A DNA stretch of 64,000 nucleotides, from contig NZ_JAKGCS010000008.1 in assembly GCF_021556395.1 (NCBI RefSeq), positions 174,398 to 238,397 on the forward strand. The letters are read 5' to 3'. The notes below the pieces were generated by a model. The model did not search any database and was not told the DNA's origin. It worked only from the letters and a program-made list of their open reading frames with translations. The position numbers and the translations under genes are program-made. Positions 26,183 to 34,816 of this stretch are shown here, one piece after another (the first letter of the stretch is position 1; each line of letters begins with the position of its first letter). Source of the stretch: Acuticoccus kalidii (GTDB taxonomy: Bacteria > Pseudomonadota > Alphaproteobacteria > Rhizobiales > Amorphaceae).

Positions 26183-26710
26183 ATGCGTACCACCTCTCTG
26201 ATTGCCGCGCTCTTCGCCGGCCTCGTGATGGCGGGACCCGCCGCCGCACAGAACGAAGCGCCTGCTCCGCAGCCGGCGCAGACGGACGAGGACTTCACCC
26301 AATCCCACCTGCAGGCCGCGCAGGATGTGATCGATCTGACCCATTCCGACGAAGGGTTCGACGACATCCTGCCCCGCCTCGCCGAGCAGACCCGCGGGGT
26401 CTTCATCCGGTCCAATCCCGCGCTGACGCGTGAGATCGAGGACACGGTGATGGAGATCGCGATCGATTTCGCAAAGCGCCGCGTCGAGCTGTCGAACACG
26501 ATGCAGCTCGTTTGGGCGCGCCGCTTTTCCGAGGAGGAGCTCAACGAGCTGAAGGCGTTCTTCGAATCGCCGGTCGGCACGAAGTTCGCCGAGGAGACCC
26601 CGGTGATCACCGCACTGTCGATCGGTGCGGCACGCCAGTGGGAAGAGCGTCTGTCGAACGAGATGGTCGAGGCGACGCGCGCCAAGCTGCGCGAAGACGG
26701 CCTGCTCTAA
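26183..26710 (+). CDS. DUF2059 periplasmic protein
   Basis: The 175-residue protein has a clear Sec signal (SLIAALFAGLVMAGPAAAQ) followed by an acidic, Gln/Pro-rich linker. A helical DUF2059 domain follows: VIDLTHSDEGFDDILPRLAEQ, NPALTREIEDTVMEIA, YAR-like VWARRFSEEELNELKAFFESPVG and GTKFAEETP. The FFxSPxGxK motif is diagnostic. The family is widespread in Proteobacteria; its molecular role is not established. The ATG at 26183 gives the proper signal peptide. It is monocistronic, with hairpins after the stop. Confidence 0.88.
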   Translation: MRTTSLIAALFAGLVMAGPAAAQNEAPAPQPAQTDEDFTQSHLQAAQDVIDLTHSDEGFDDILPRLAEQTRGVFIRSNPALTREIEDTVMEIAIDFAKRRVELSNTMQLVWARRFSEEELNELKAFFESPVGTKFAEETPVITALSIGAARQWEERLSNEMVEATRAKLREDGLL

Positions 26711-26739
26711 GGCGCACGCGTCCCGCGATCGCGGGGCGC

Positions 26740-26763
26740 GGGCGGTGTTTTCACCGCCCTCTT
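26740..26763 (+). terminator. Terminator-like hairpin after the DUF2059 gene
   Basis: A stem GGGCGGTG / CACCGCCC with a four-base T-rich loop lies 30 bases after the stop and is followed by TCTT. A second similar GGTG/CACC hairpin follows at about 26775-26791. Confidence 0.6.
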
Positions 26764-27078
26764 AATGTCGGGAGCGGTGCGCTCACCGCCCTTTGATCAT
26801 GGCGTGAAGTGGCGCCCTTTGCCGGCCCGGTTGGACGGTTCATGTCCAGGCGGGCCGCGCTTTCTGCCGAGCGTTCGCGGCGCGCGAGCCGTGTCGCGCT
26901 CCGCCGGCATGTCCGAGCGCGGATCTGATCCGCGCCCGACACGGACGCAATCGGCGAATCCGCGCCCATATGACGAGCGGATTTGACGCGGGCGCAGTGG
27001 CGCCCCGGTGGATGCCGGCGATGTCGGCGACGATCGGTGCCGGCGACCGTCGGTGCCGACGAGGCAAGGAGCGGACTG
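26764..27078. other. Non-coding gap before glutathione reductase
   Basis: The interval holds a second hairpin and GC-rich sequence with short CGGCGA/TCGCCG repeats near 27010-27060. No frame with a ribosome site or plausible protein was found. The ribosome site AAGGAG for the next gene is at 27065-27072. Confidence 0.6.
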
Positions 27079-28461
27079 GTGAGCCAATACGATTACGACC
27101 TTTTCGTCATCGGCGCTGGCTCCGGCGGGGTGCGCGCGGCGCGGATCGCCGCCCAACACGGCGCGAAAGTGGCGATCGCCGAGGAACATCGCGTCGGCGG
27201 CACATGCGTCATTCGCGGCTGCGTGCCGAAGAAGCTGATGGTCTACGCCTCGCAATTCTCCGAGCATTTCGAGGACGCGGCCGGCTATGGCTGGACGAGC
27301 GGCGAAGCGACCTTCGACTGGCCGACCTTCATCGGCCACAAGGACCGCGAGATCGACCGCCTCAACGCGATCTATATCCGCAATCTGACGAATTCCGGCG
27401 TCGAGCTGTTCATGAGCAGCGCCGCCATCGAGGGGCCGCACCAGGTGCGCATCGCGATGGAAGAGCGCACCGTGACGGCGCGCGTGATCCTCGTGGCGAC
27501 CGGCGGCCGGCCCTGGCTCGACACCACGCTTCCCGGCATCGAGCACGTCGTCACCTCGAACGAGGTGTTTTATCTGAAGAGGCAGCCGAAGCGCCTTCTC
27601 GTCGCCGGTGGTGGCTATATCGCGGTGGAGTTTGCCGGGATCTTCAACGGCCTCGGCACGGAGACGACGCTGATTTATCGCGGCTCCGAGATCCTGCGCG
27701 GCTTCGACGACGAATTGCGCGGCAATCTGCGCGCCGAGATGGAGAAGAAGGGCGTCGATTTCCGCTTCGACACGATCTTCACCAACATCGAGAAGCGGGG
27801 CGAGGAACTCCTCGCCACCACGCGGTCGGGCGAGACGCTCGCCGCCGACGCGATCCTCTTCGCCACAGGCCGCCGGCCGGCGACCGAAGGGCTCGGCCTC
27901 GATGCGGTTGGGGTGACGCTCAACGAGCGCGGCGCGGTGTGCGTCGACCATGAAAGCCGGACCTCCGTCCCGTCGATCTACGCGATCGGCGACGTGACGG
28001 ACCGCATCAATCTCACCCCCGTCGCGATCCGCGAGGGCCACGCTTTCGCCGACACCGTGTTCGGCGACACCCCGCGCAAGGTCGACCACACGCTGGTCCC
28101 GACGGCGGTGTTCTCCCAGCCCGAGCTCGGCACCGTCGGCCTCACCGAGGAGGAGGCGCTCGAGGTCTATGATGCGGTCGACGTCTACGCGACGAGCTTC
28201 CGTCCGATGCTCCACACGCTGACCGGGCGGGACGAGCGCACGTTCATGAAGGTCATCGTCGATGGCGAGACCGACCGCGTCCTCGGCGTCCATGTCATGG
28301 GGCACGGGGCGGGCGAGTTGGCCCAGGTTCTCGGCATCGCCGTCAAAATGGGTGCGACCAAGGCCGACTTCGACGCCACCGTCGCCGTTCATCCCACCGC
28401 GGCGGAGGAGCTCGTCACGATGCGCTCCCCGACCCGCCAGCTTCGTCGCGAGGCAGCTTGA
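27079..28461 (+). CDS. gor: Glutathione-disulfide reductase
   Basis: The 460-residue flavoprotein has the FAD motif GAGSGGVRAAR, the redox-active disulfide GGTCVIRGCVPKK (Cys-x4-Cys), an NAD(P)-binding GGGYIAVEFAGIF, the second FAD motif AIGDVTDRINLTPVAI, and a C-terminal HPTAAEE with the catalytic His-Glu pair. These match bacterial glutathione reductase, which keeps glutathione reduced with NADPH. The GTG at 27079 is chosen for its AAGGAG site and family N-terminus (SQYDYDLFVIGAG). The next gene, a GGCT-fold protein that may act on gamma-glutamyl compounds, overlaps its stop, which supports a glutathione-related unit. Confidence 0.93.
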   Translation: MSQYDYDLFVIGAGSGGVRAARIAAQHGAKVAIAEEHRVGGTCVIRGCVPKKLMVYASQFSEHFEDAAGYGWTSGEATFDWPTFIGHKDREIDRLNAIYIRNLTNSGVELFMSSAAIEGPHQVRIAMEERTVTARVILVATGGRPWLDTTLPGIEHVVTSNEVFYLKRQPKRLLVAGGGYIAVEFAGIFNGLGTETTLIYRGSEILRGFDDELRGNLRAEMEKKGVDFRFDTIFTNIEKRGEELLATTRSGETLAADAILFATGRRPATEGLGLDAVGVTLNERGAVCVDHESRTSVPSIYAIGDVTDRINLTPVAIREGHAFADTVFGDTPRKVDHTLVPTAVFSQPELGTVGLTEEEALEVYDAVDVYATSFRPMLHTLTGRDERTFMKVIVDGETDRVLGVHVMGHGAGELAQVLGIAVKMGATKADFDATVAVHPTAAEELVTMRSPTRQLRREAA

Positions 28462-29066
28462 GCTTTTCGGTTTTCGGATACGGATCACTGGTCAACCGGG
28501 CGACGCTGCCCGAGACGATCGACGTGCGGCCCGCGCGGGTCAAAGGTTGGCGCCGCGCCTGGCGCGCCTCGAGCCGCGAGGTGACGGGCGGCGTGTGCGC
28601 GGTGTCGGTCATGGAGGACGCGGGGAGCGAGATCGAGGGCCTACTGTGCACCTTCGATGATACCTATTGGCCGACGATCGAAGCGCGAGAATATCGCTAT
28701 GACGCGATCCCGCTTTCGGGGGCCGACTACGCGGACGGCCTGTCGCTCGATGGGCCGATGCTGATCTTCAAAGCGTCTGCCGGGTCCGATCATTTCGGCG
28801 ACGAAGACAATCCCATCACGCTCAGTTATATCGACTGCATCCTGCAAGGCTTCTTGCGAGAATTCGGCGCCGACGGCGTGTCTCGCTTCATGGAGACCAC
28901 GGAAGGTTGGTCCGTTCCGATCGTCGACGATCGCGCCAAACCGAGGTATCCTCGTGCGCAACAATTGAGCGCCGATGAGCGAAAATTGGTCGATCGGATG
29001 CTATCAAATGTTGACGCGAGGCTCTTGCCGGCGGATGACGGCGGTCCGCCGCGAAACAGTTGGTGA
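28458..29066 (+). CDS. Gamma-glutamylcyclotransferase-fold protein
   Basis: The 202-residue protein has the GGCT-fold phosphate-loop-like motif FGYGSLVN near its start, GWRRAWR, and acidic residues in the middle ([11 protein letters not shown]) where the catalytic Glu of GGCT proteins lies. It starts at a TTG inside the gor stop (TTGA), preceded by GAGG. GGCT-fold enzymes release 5-oxoproline from gamma-glutamyl peptides or glutathione; other members are acyltransferases. The C-terminal 70 residues are not recognised. Coupling to gor makes a glutathione-related function likely. Confidence 0.75.
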   Translation: MSFSVFGYGSLVNRATLPETIDVRPARVKGWRRAWRASSREVTGGVCAVSVMEDAGSEIEGLLCTFDDTYWPTIEAREYRYDAIPLSGADYADGLSLDGPMLIFKASAGSDHFGDEDNPITLSYIDCILQGFLREFGADGVSRFMETTEGWSVPIVDDRAKPRYPRAQQLSADERKLVDRMLSNVDARLLPADDGGPPRNSW

Positions 29067-29071
29067 GTGCC

Positions 29072-30454
29072 ATGATCTCGAACGCGAAAACCTGGAGTCC
29101 CTCAAGCTGGCGTGCAAAGCCGGCCAAGCAATTGCCCGAGTATCCGGATGAGGATGCCGTGCGTGCCGTCGAGGCGCGTCTTGCGTCCTATCCGCCGCTG
29201 GTGTTTGCCGGTGAAGCTCGCGCCCTCAAGGCCGAGCTCGCCCGCGTCGCCGAGGGCAACGGTTTCCTGCTGCAGGGCGGCGACTGCGCGGAGGCCTTTG
29301 CCGAGCACCATCCCGACGGGATCCGGGACTTTTTTCGCGTCTTTCTACAGATGGCCGTCGTCCTCACCTACGGCGCCGCCTCTCCGGTGACGAAGGTGGG
29401 CCGCATCGCCGGCCAATTCGCCAAGCCGCGGTCCTCGGCGGTCGAGACGCAGGACGGCGTGGAGCTGCCGTCCTATCGCGGTGACATCGTCAACGACATC
29501 GCCTTCACGCCCGAAGGCCGTACGCCCAATCCGGAGCGGATGGAGATGGCGTTCCGTCAGTCGGCCGCGACGCTCAACCTTTTGCGCGCCTTCGCGCAGG
29601 GTGGTTATGCGAACCTCGACAACGTCCACACCTGGATGCTGGGATTTGTGGAGGATTCGCCGCAGGGCCATCGATACCGTAACTTGGCTGACCGGATTTC
29701 CGAGAGCCTCGATTTCATGCGCGCCTGCGGCATCGAATCGAAGAACACGCCGCAGCTTCAGTCGACCGACCTCTTCACCAGCCACGAGGCGCTGCTTCTC
29801 GGCTACGAGGAGGCGTTCACCCGCGTCGATTCCCTGACGGGCGATTATTACGACACGTCCGGCCACATGATCTGGATCGGCGATCGCACCCGTCAGCCGG
29901 ACCATGCGCACGTCGAATATTGCCGCGGCGTGAAGAACCCGCTCGGTCTCAAATGCGGCCCGTCGCTGTCGCCGGACGGCCTTCTCGAGCTGCTCGACGT
30001 CCTCAACCCGCAGAACGAGTCGGGTCGGATGACGCTGATCTGCCGCTTCGGGGCGGACAAGGTGATGGATCATCTTCCGGCGCTGATCCGGGCGGTGGAG
30101 CGGGAAGGGCGCAAGGTCGTCTGGTCCTGCGATCCGATGCACGGCAACACCGTGTCGATGGCCGGCTACAAGACGCGGCCGTTCGACCGGATCGTGAAGG
30201 AGGTTCAGTCCTTCTTCGCCGTGCACCGGGACGAGGGCACCCACGCCGGCGGCATCCATATCGAGATGACCGGCACCAATGTGACCGAGTGCACCGGCGG
30301 CGCGCGGGCGGTGACGGCCGACACGTTGTCGGACCGCTACCACACCCATTGCGACCCGCGTCTCAACGCCGAGCAGGCGATCGAGCTCGCTTTCCTGATG
30401 GCCGAGAACCTTCAGGCCGAGAAGAAGGGAAAGGGCGCCCGCGTCGCGGCGTAG
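29072..30454 (+). CDS. aroG: Class II 3-deoxy-7-phosphoheptulonate synthase
   Basis: The 460-residue enzyme is a class II (plant/mycobacterial-type) DAHP synthase. Recognisable segments are [63 protein letters not shown], GMxxxKNPLGLK-like [51 protein letters not shown] and [16 protein letters not shown]. It condenses PEP and erythrose-4-phosphate in the first shikimate step. ATG 29072 was preferred over TTG 29060 and GTG 29063. The gene overlaps the end of the GGCT-fold gene's region by context only and ends at a strong terminator. The symbol is used generically for DAHP synthase. Confidence 0.93.
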   Translation: MISNAKTWSPSSWRAKPAKQLPEYPDEDAVRAVEARLASYPPLVFAGEARALKAELARVAEGNGFLLQGGDCAEAFAEHHPDGIRDFFRVFLQMAVVLTYGAASPVTKVGRIAGQFAKPRSSAVETQDGVELPSYRGDIVNDIAFTPEGRTPNPERMEMAFRQSAATLNLLRAFAQGGYANLDNVHTWMLGFVEDSPQGHRYRNLADRISESLDFMRACGIESKNTPQLQSTDLFTSHEALLLGYEEAFTRVDSLTGDYYDTSGHMIWIGDRTRQPDHAHVEYCRGVKNPLGLKCGPSLSPDGLLELLDVLNPQNESGRMTLICRFGADKVMDHLPALIRAVEREGRKVVWSCDPMHGNTVSMAGYKTRPFDRIVKEVQSFFAVHRDEGTHAGGIHIEMTGTNVTECTGGARAVTADTLSDRYHTHCDPRLNAEQAIELAFLMAENLQAEKKGKGARVAA

Positions 30455-30490
30455 ACCCGCGCCTCGGTCCGTCCGGAGCGATCAGAAGGA

Positions 30491-30521
30491 AAGGCGTGGC
30501 CCAAGGGGCCGCGCCTTTTTT
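30491..30521 (+). terminator. Rho-independent terminator after DAHP synthase
   Basis: A 12-base-pair stem (AAGGCGTGGCCC paired with GGGCCGCGCCTT, including one G-T pair) with a three-base loop is followed by six T residues, 37 bases after the stop. Confidence 0.88.
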
Positions 30522-31323
30522 CGTAGGGTGGGCGAGGGGCGCCAGGAATTGGGAAGGCCGAACACCATCCAAATACCGCGATTGCGATGATCGGGATCAA
30601 AGCATCGCCACACTGACGCGCGATGATGGGGTGTGTTGGGCGCCGATGGTGCGCTTTGGTCATAAAAAAGCCCGCACGGAGCCTGGCTGATAAAGAAGAA
30701 TGCCAGATTATTGCTTTATTTGCTGGACGCGCCGCCCCGAGCCTGTCATGACGTTCCCGTGAACTCGCGGGTGGGCAGCAAGGTTTGGCTGCCCTAGCCT
30801 TAGGTTCGGACGGATAGCGTGAGCCGTTGCGCCGCATGGGAGTAGATCTCCTGTCAGCGCATTGTCGCTCGCACTGTGATTGCCTCGCGATGATGCCTCG
30901 GTTCTGCAGCGGCCGTGGCATCGGAGACGATAAAAACAAACGGCGAGGCATTATCCCTGACGGCATGGTCTTTATGGCCATGCCGTCTCTTCACGTCCGG
31001 CGATCGATTCTCTTCCGAATATACTGGCCCTCGTGTCGCAGTGCGGTATAATGCCGGGCCGGTTGGCGCGCGCCTTGGCGCCGCGTCGTCGGTGCGAACC
31101 TGCGCCTCGGTGAGGCCGCGCGGCCCGGCGGGGCGCTCGAAGCGCACAGTGCACGTGCGATTCGCAAGGCGTTCCGGCGCTTTGCGGCCGGTTCGCCGGA
31201 ACATTTCGTCGTCTCCCCCTCCGCCGAAAGGGACTTCAGCGAACGTGAACATGCCGACCCCGTCGCTCCGCCGTCCGTCGCTGCACTGCAGTATCGCGCC
31301 GCCACGCGCCACGAAGGCGTCCC
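30522..31323. other. 800-bp intergenic region with several hairpins, no clear gene
   Basis: No convincing protein frame was found. The region is less GC-rich than its surroundings between 30,590 and 31,030. It contains a hairpin at 30773-30794 (GGGCAGC / GCTGCCC, 8-base loop), an adjacent CCCG/CGGG hairpin at about 30757-30772, a 10-bp hairpin at 30959-30987 (GACGGCATGG / CCATGCCGTC) followed by TCTTC, and an A-run at 30665-30670 that would be a T-run for minus-strand transcription. A small RNA is possible on either strand but no known family could be assigned. Confidence 0.5.
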
Positions 31324-32160
31324 ATGCTCGGTAACGGATCCCAGCCGTTCGAGCCGGGCCCTCTGCCGCGAACCGCGCTCGTGACCGGCGGAGCCGGTGC
31401 GCTCGGCTTTGCGATCTGCGAGCGGCTCGCCGCGGCGGGCAACCGTGTCGCAATGATCGATATCGGGGACGACGTCGCCGAGCGCGCCGCGACGCTGCCC
31501 GACGGTTTCGGCCTCACCTGCGACGTCTCGGATGACGACGCGCTCCGCCGCGCCTACGGCGAATCCGTGCAGGCGCTCGGACCGATCGGCATCGTCGTCC
31601 ATGCGGCCGGCATCGTCTCGGTCGCTCCCTTCCTCGACACCGACCGGGCGACCTTCGATCGCACGATGGCGGTCAATGTCGGCGCCGCATTCGGCCTCTT
31701 TCAGCTCGCCGGACGCGACATGGTGGAGCGCGGCGCCGCGGGCCGCCTCGTCTCGATCACCTCGATCGCCGGCGTGCGCGCCGGGTATGGCCGCACCGCC
31801 TACGGCACCTCCAAGGCGGCGCTGATCCACCTCATGAGCCAGCTCTCGCTGGAACTCGGTCCCTACGGCATCACCGCCAATTCGGTGGCGCCCGGTCCCG
31901 TCGACACGCCCTTTTCCCGCGAGGTGCACACCGCCGAGACGCGGGCGGACTATATCCGCACGATTCCCCTCGGTCGCTTCGGGGAGGAGGCCGAGGTCGC
32001 GCACGCGGTCGCCTTCCTCGCCTCGCCGGAGGCCAACTATATTTCGGGCCAGACGCTCTATGTCGACGGCGGCTATATGTCGGCCGGCGTCGGCGTCTCG
32101 ATGGCGCAGAGCGCGGCGGCTGTCCGCCGACCGGCCGGCGTGCGGCGCGAGCCGGAGTAA
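31324..32160 (+). CDS. SDR-family oxidoreductase
   Basis: The 278-residue short-chain dehydrogenase has TGGAGALGFAI as the nucleotide-binding loop, an acidic MIDIGDD after the second strand (suggesting NAD(H)), HAAG in place of NNAG, Ser in SITSIAGVRAG, catalytic Tyr-x-x-x-Lys in AYGTSKAAL, and PGPVDTPFS. A C-terminal tail of about 30 residues (SAGVGVSMAQSAAAVRRPAG) is not conserved in the family. It stands alone between the long intergenic region and the GGDEF gene. The substrate is unknown. Confidence 0.88.
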   Translation: MLGNGSQPFEPGPLPRTALVTGGAGALGFAICERLAAAGNRVAMIDIGDDVAERAATLPDGFGLTCDVSDDDALRRAYGESVQALGPIGIVVHAAGIVSVAPFLDTDRATFDRTMAVNVGAAFGLFQLAGRDMVERGAAGRLVSITSIAGVRAGYGRTAYGTSKAALIHLMSQLSLELGPYGITANSVAPGPVDTPFSREVHTAETRADYIRTIPLGRFGEEAEVAHAVAFLASPEANYISGQTLYVDGGYMSAGVGVSMAQSAAAVRRPAGVRREPE

Positions 32161-32244
32161 GATCCCGGCCTGGAGCGCGTGCAAGCTCCAGGCACGCTTC
32201 AGGCGCTAGCGTTCCCCGCGGTCGTCGCGAACGGGAAGCCAGCG

Positions 32245-34425
32245 ATGCTGAAGTCATTCAATGCCGCGCTGTCTTCGCTCGCCCGCGATCAGCCGTTCGA
32301 TCGGTTCGCCGACATGGCGGAGCTCATGCTCGACGCCGCGGTGGCGATCGTCGACCTCAACCCGGAGCCGGTCCTCGTCGGGCGCGGCCGGGCGGCCTCG
32401 GCGATCACGCCCTGGGTGGTCGAACTCGCCCTCAATGCCGAGACCGTCGATCTCGCCGCGCTGCGCGACGGGGAGGCAGCGCTTGCCGGCGCGCCGCTGC
32501 CCTTCGCGCCGCCCTTCGCCCGTGTCGTCAAGATCGAGTTGACGAGCGGGGCCCGGCGCAATCTGTGTCTCGTCTTCCCGCTGGCGCCCGGCCTTCTCGT
32601 CCGGCGCGCCAAGCGGTTCGGTGCGGAGGGCAACCGTTTCCTCGGTGAGTTCGCGCTGATTCAACGATATCGCGCCGAGTTGCGGCGCCACGTGAAGATG
32701 TTCGGCCATGTCGAGCGGACCGCCAAGATCGGCGTCTGGGAGGCGGACCCGCATTCGCGCGAGCAGGACTGGTCGGACGAGGTCTTCCGCATTCATGGTC
32801 TCCCCACCGGCCTCGCCCCGCTCATCGACGAGACGATCGCGAGCTATCCCGAGCCCGGTCGCCAGCGCCTCGCGCAAGCGTTTCGCGACCTCGAGCACAG
32901 CGGCACGGTGTGCGATCTCACCTTGCCCTATGTCACGCCCGACGGGATCGAACGGACCGTTCACATCATCGGCGAGATGCAACGCGGTGGCGAGCAGGGC
33001 GACCGTCTCGTCGGCATCTTTCAGGATCGGACGACCCAGCATAAAGCGAACGAGCGGCTCTGGTGGATGGCGAACCATGACAGCCTCACCGGCCTGCCGA
33101 ACCGCGCGCTCTTCGCCGACCGGTTTCGCCTCGCCCTCCAGCGCCGGCGGCGCACCAACGCGCTCGTCTGCCTCGTCCTCGTCGACGTCGACGATTTCAA
33201 GCGCGTCAACGACACGCTCGGCCACGCGGCTGGGGACGAGCTTCTGAAGCTCGTGGCGAAGCATCTCAACGAGGGGACCCGCGCGAACGACACGGTGGCG
33301 CGAACGGGCGGTGACGAATTTTCGATCGTCCTCGAGGATCTGCGCAGCCACGAAGACGTCGAGATGGTGCTCGAACGTCTGCGGAGTGCCCTCCGCGTCG
33401 GACTCGTCTGGGGCGAGCGGTCGATGCATGTGACGCTGAGCGCCGGTGTCGCGATCGCGCCCGATCACGGGCTGACGGAGCACGACCTCACCACCGCGGC
33501 CGACCTCGCCCTCTACCGGATGAAGGCGACGCCGGAGCCGGCGCTCGAAATCTACCGGCCCGTGCTCGGGCAGATCGCGGACGAGCGCAACCGCGCTCTC
33601 GCCCGCGCACGCGACGCGCTGCTCGAAGGGCGCATCGTGCCGGCCTACCGGCCGAAGGTGGAGGTCGCGACGGGCCGTGTCGTCGGCCTCGCGGCGGGCG
33701 CGAGCTGGGCCGACGGGGGCGTGTCGCCCGGAGCGGACTGGGCGGTCATCGTCGAAGACGCGGACCTTGCCGTGAAGATCGGCCATCATGTCACGAAACG
33801 CGCCGTCCAGGAAATCGGCGCCCTCAGCCGCGCACTCGGGGAGCCGTTCGCCTTGTCGGTCAACGCGTCGGTGGCGGAGCTGATGCGATCGGACTTTCTC
33901 GAACGGGTCGCAAGCCTCTCGTACGAGCGACTGCCAGGCGATCCGGCGATCACGGTCGAGATTGCCGAGAGCATCCTCCTCGACGACGGGCTCGGCAGGC
34001 TGGCGGCGCGGCTTCGGCAGGCGGCGGACGCCGGCGTCCGCTTCGCTCTCGGCGATTTCGGGCAAGGCTACGGCTCGCTCGTCCACGCATCGACGCTGCC
34101 CCTATCGGAGGTGAGGCTCGCCAAACGCCTCCTTGCCGACATCGACGCCGATCCCGCCAACATGACGGTGGTCCGCGCGATCATCGCGTTCGCGCGGGCG
34201 CTCGATCTCGACCTCGTCTTCGACGGGATCGCGACGGAGGCGGACGCCAGAGCGCTCGCTGAGCTCGGCGTATCGTTCGCGCATGGGCCATATTTCGCGC
34301 CCGCTTTGCCGATCGACGCGTTGCGAGCCTATCTCTCCGGCGAAAACGGCATCGTCGATCGCCGCCACCCCGGTCCCATCGAGCCGCCACCCGGCGGGCT
34401 GGTGTGCGACGCGACGCTGTCCTAA
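32245..34425 (+). CDS. PAS-GGDEF-EAL protein with intact GGDEF and degenerate EAL
   Basis: The 726-residue protein has an uncharacterised N-terminal region (1-155), a PAS-like domain at about 160-270 (KIGVWEADPHSREQDWSDEVFRIHG), a GGDEF domain at about 285-440 with intact GGDEF at 355-359 and NHDSLTGLPNR, and an EAL-like domain at about 455-710. The EAL signature reads AAGASW, the DDFGTGYSS motif reads GDFGQGYGS, and EGVET reads DGIAT. Several metal ligands of c-di-GMP phosphodiesterases are therefore missing. It is probably a diguanylate cyclase whose EAL part only binds ligand or partner. ATG 32245 follows GGGAAG; no membrane segments are seen. Confidence 0.88.
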   Translation: MLKSFNAALSSLARDQPFDRFADMAELMLDAAVAIVDLNPEPVLVGRGRAASAITPWVVELALNAETVDLAALRDGEAALAGAPLPFAPPFARVVKIELTSGARRNLCLVFPLAPGLLVRRAKRFGAEGNRFLGEFALIQRYRAELRRHVKMFGHVERTAKIGVWEADPHSREQDWSDEVFRIHGLPTGLAPLIDETIASYPEPGRQRLAQAFRDLEHSGTVCDLTLPYVTPDGIERTVHIIGEMQRGGEQGDRLVGIFQDRTTQHKANERLWWMANHDSLTGLPNRALFADRFRLALQRRRRTNALVCLVLVDVDDFKRVNDTLGHAAGDELLKLVAKHLNEGTRANDTVARTGGDEFSIVLEDLRSHEDVEMVLERLRSALRVGLVWGERSMHVTLSAGVAIAPDHGLTEHDLTTAADLALYRMKATPEPALEIYRPVLGQIADERNRALARARDALLEGRIVPAYRPKVEVATGRVVGLAAGASWADGGVSPGADWAVIVEDADLAVKIGHHVTKRAVQEIGALSRALGEPFALSVNASVAELMRSDFLERVASLSYERLPGDPAITVEIAESILLDDGLGRLAARLRQAADAGVRFALGDFGQGYGSLVHASTLPLSEVRLAKRLLADIDADPANMTVVRAIIAFARALDLDLVFDGIATEADARALAELGVSFAHGPYFAPALPIDALRAYLSGENGIVDRRHPGPIEPPPGGLVCDATLS

Positions 34426-34511
34426 TCGTTCACGGTCGGCGCGATCGATGCGATCGGTGTCGCCACCGGGTTTCATCCGCGCCTTGGCCGTATGGCCGAA
34501 AGTGTGCTCTA

Positions 34512-34530
34512 TCCTCCAACAATTGGAGGA
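34512..34530 (+). promoter_or_regulatory. Palindrome overlapping a ribosome binding site
   Basis: TCCTCCAA and TTGGAGGA form an 8-bp perfect stem with a 3-base loop. The right arm is the GGAGGA ribosome site of the small frame starting at 34535. As RNA it would hide the site; as DNA it could be an operator. Confidence 0.5.
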
Positions 34531-34534
34531 CCTG

Positions 34535-34744
34535 ATGTTCGCCCCGTCGGAACCACGCCACGCTCTTTCCGATCATGGACGCAGGCGCGCGGCCGCCGCC
34601 TCGCGCGCCGTGCCGGCCCATGCGCACTTTCCGGTGAGCGGCGGGTTGCCGATCGTCGAGAATCCGCGTGTCCTCGCTTATGTGGAATGGAACGGGCCGG
34701 TGGACTGGACCCTTGTCGAAGGGTGTAGCGGACAACGTGCGTGA
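34535..34744 (+). CDS. Possible small protein (69 residues)
   Basis: An ATG four bases after a perfect GGAGGA site opens a 69-residue frame (MFAPSEPRHALSDHGRRRAA to VEWNGPVDWTLVEGCSGQRA). No family is recognised. The first 30 residues are basic and Ala-rich, the rest mixed with a plausible folded composition (GGLPIVENPRVLAYVEWNG). It lies between the GGDEF gene and the flavin reductase gene on the same strand. The strong ribosome site is the main support; the frame could still be spurious. Confidence 0.4.
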   Translation: MFAPSEPRHALSDHGRRRAAAASRAVPAHAHFPVSGGLPIVENPRVLAYVEWNGPVDWTLVEGCSGQRA

Positions 34745-34816
34745 GTTTGAGATGACGGGGAAGATCGCAAAGGCGGCGTCGATGACCGGCTGCGGGACCG
34801 AGGCACGCCGCGGATC

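Noticed and set aside
30854..31453. A 199-residue minus-strand frame in the intergenic region
   Set aside because: It overlaps the SDR start, has no ribosome site and is very Arg-rich; a short stretch looks protein-like but not enough to support a gene.
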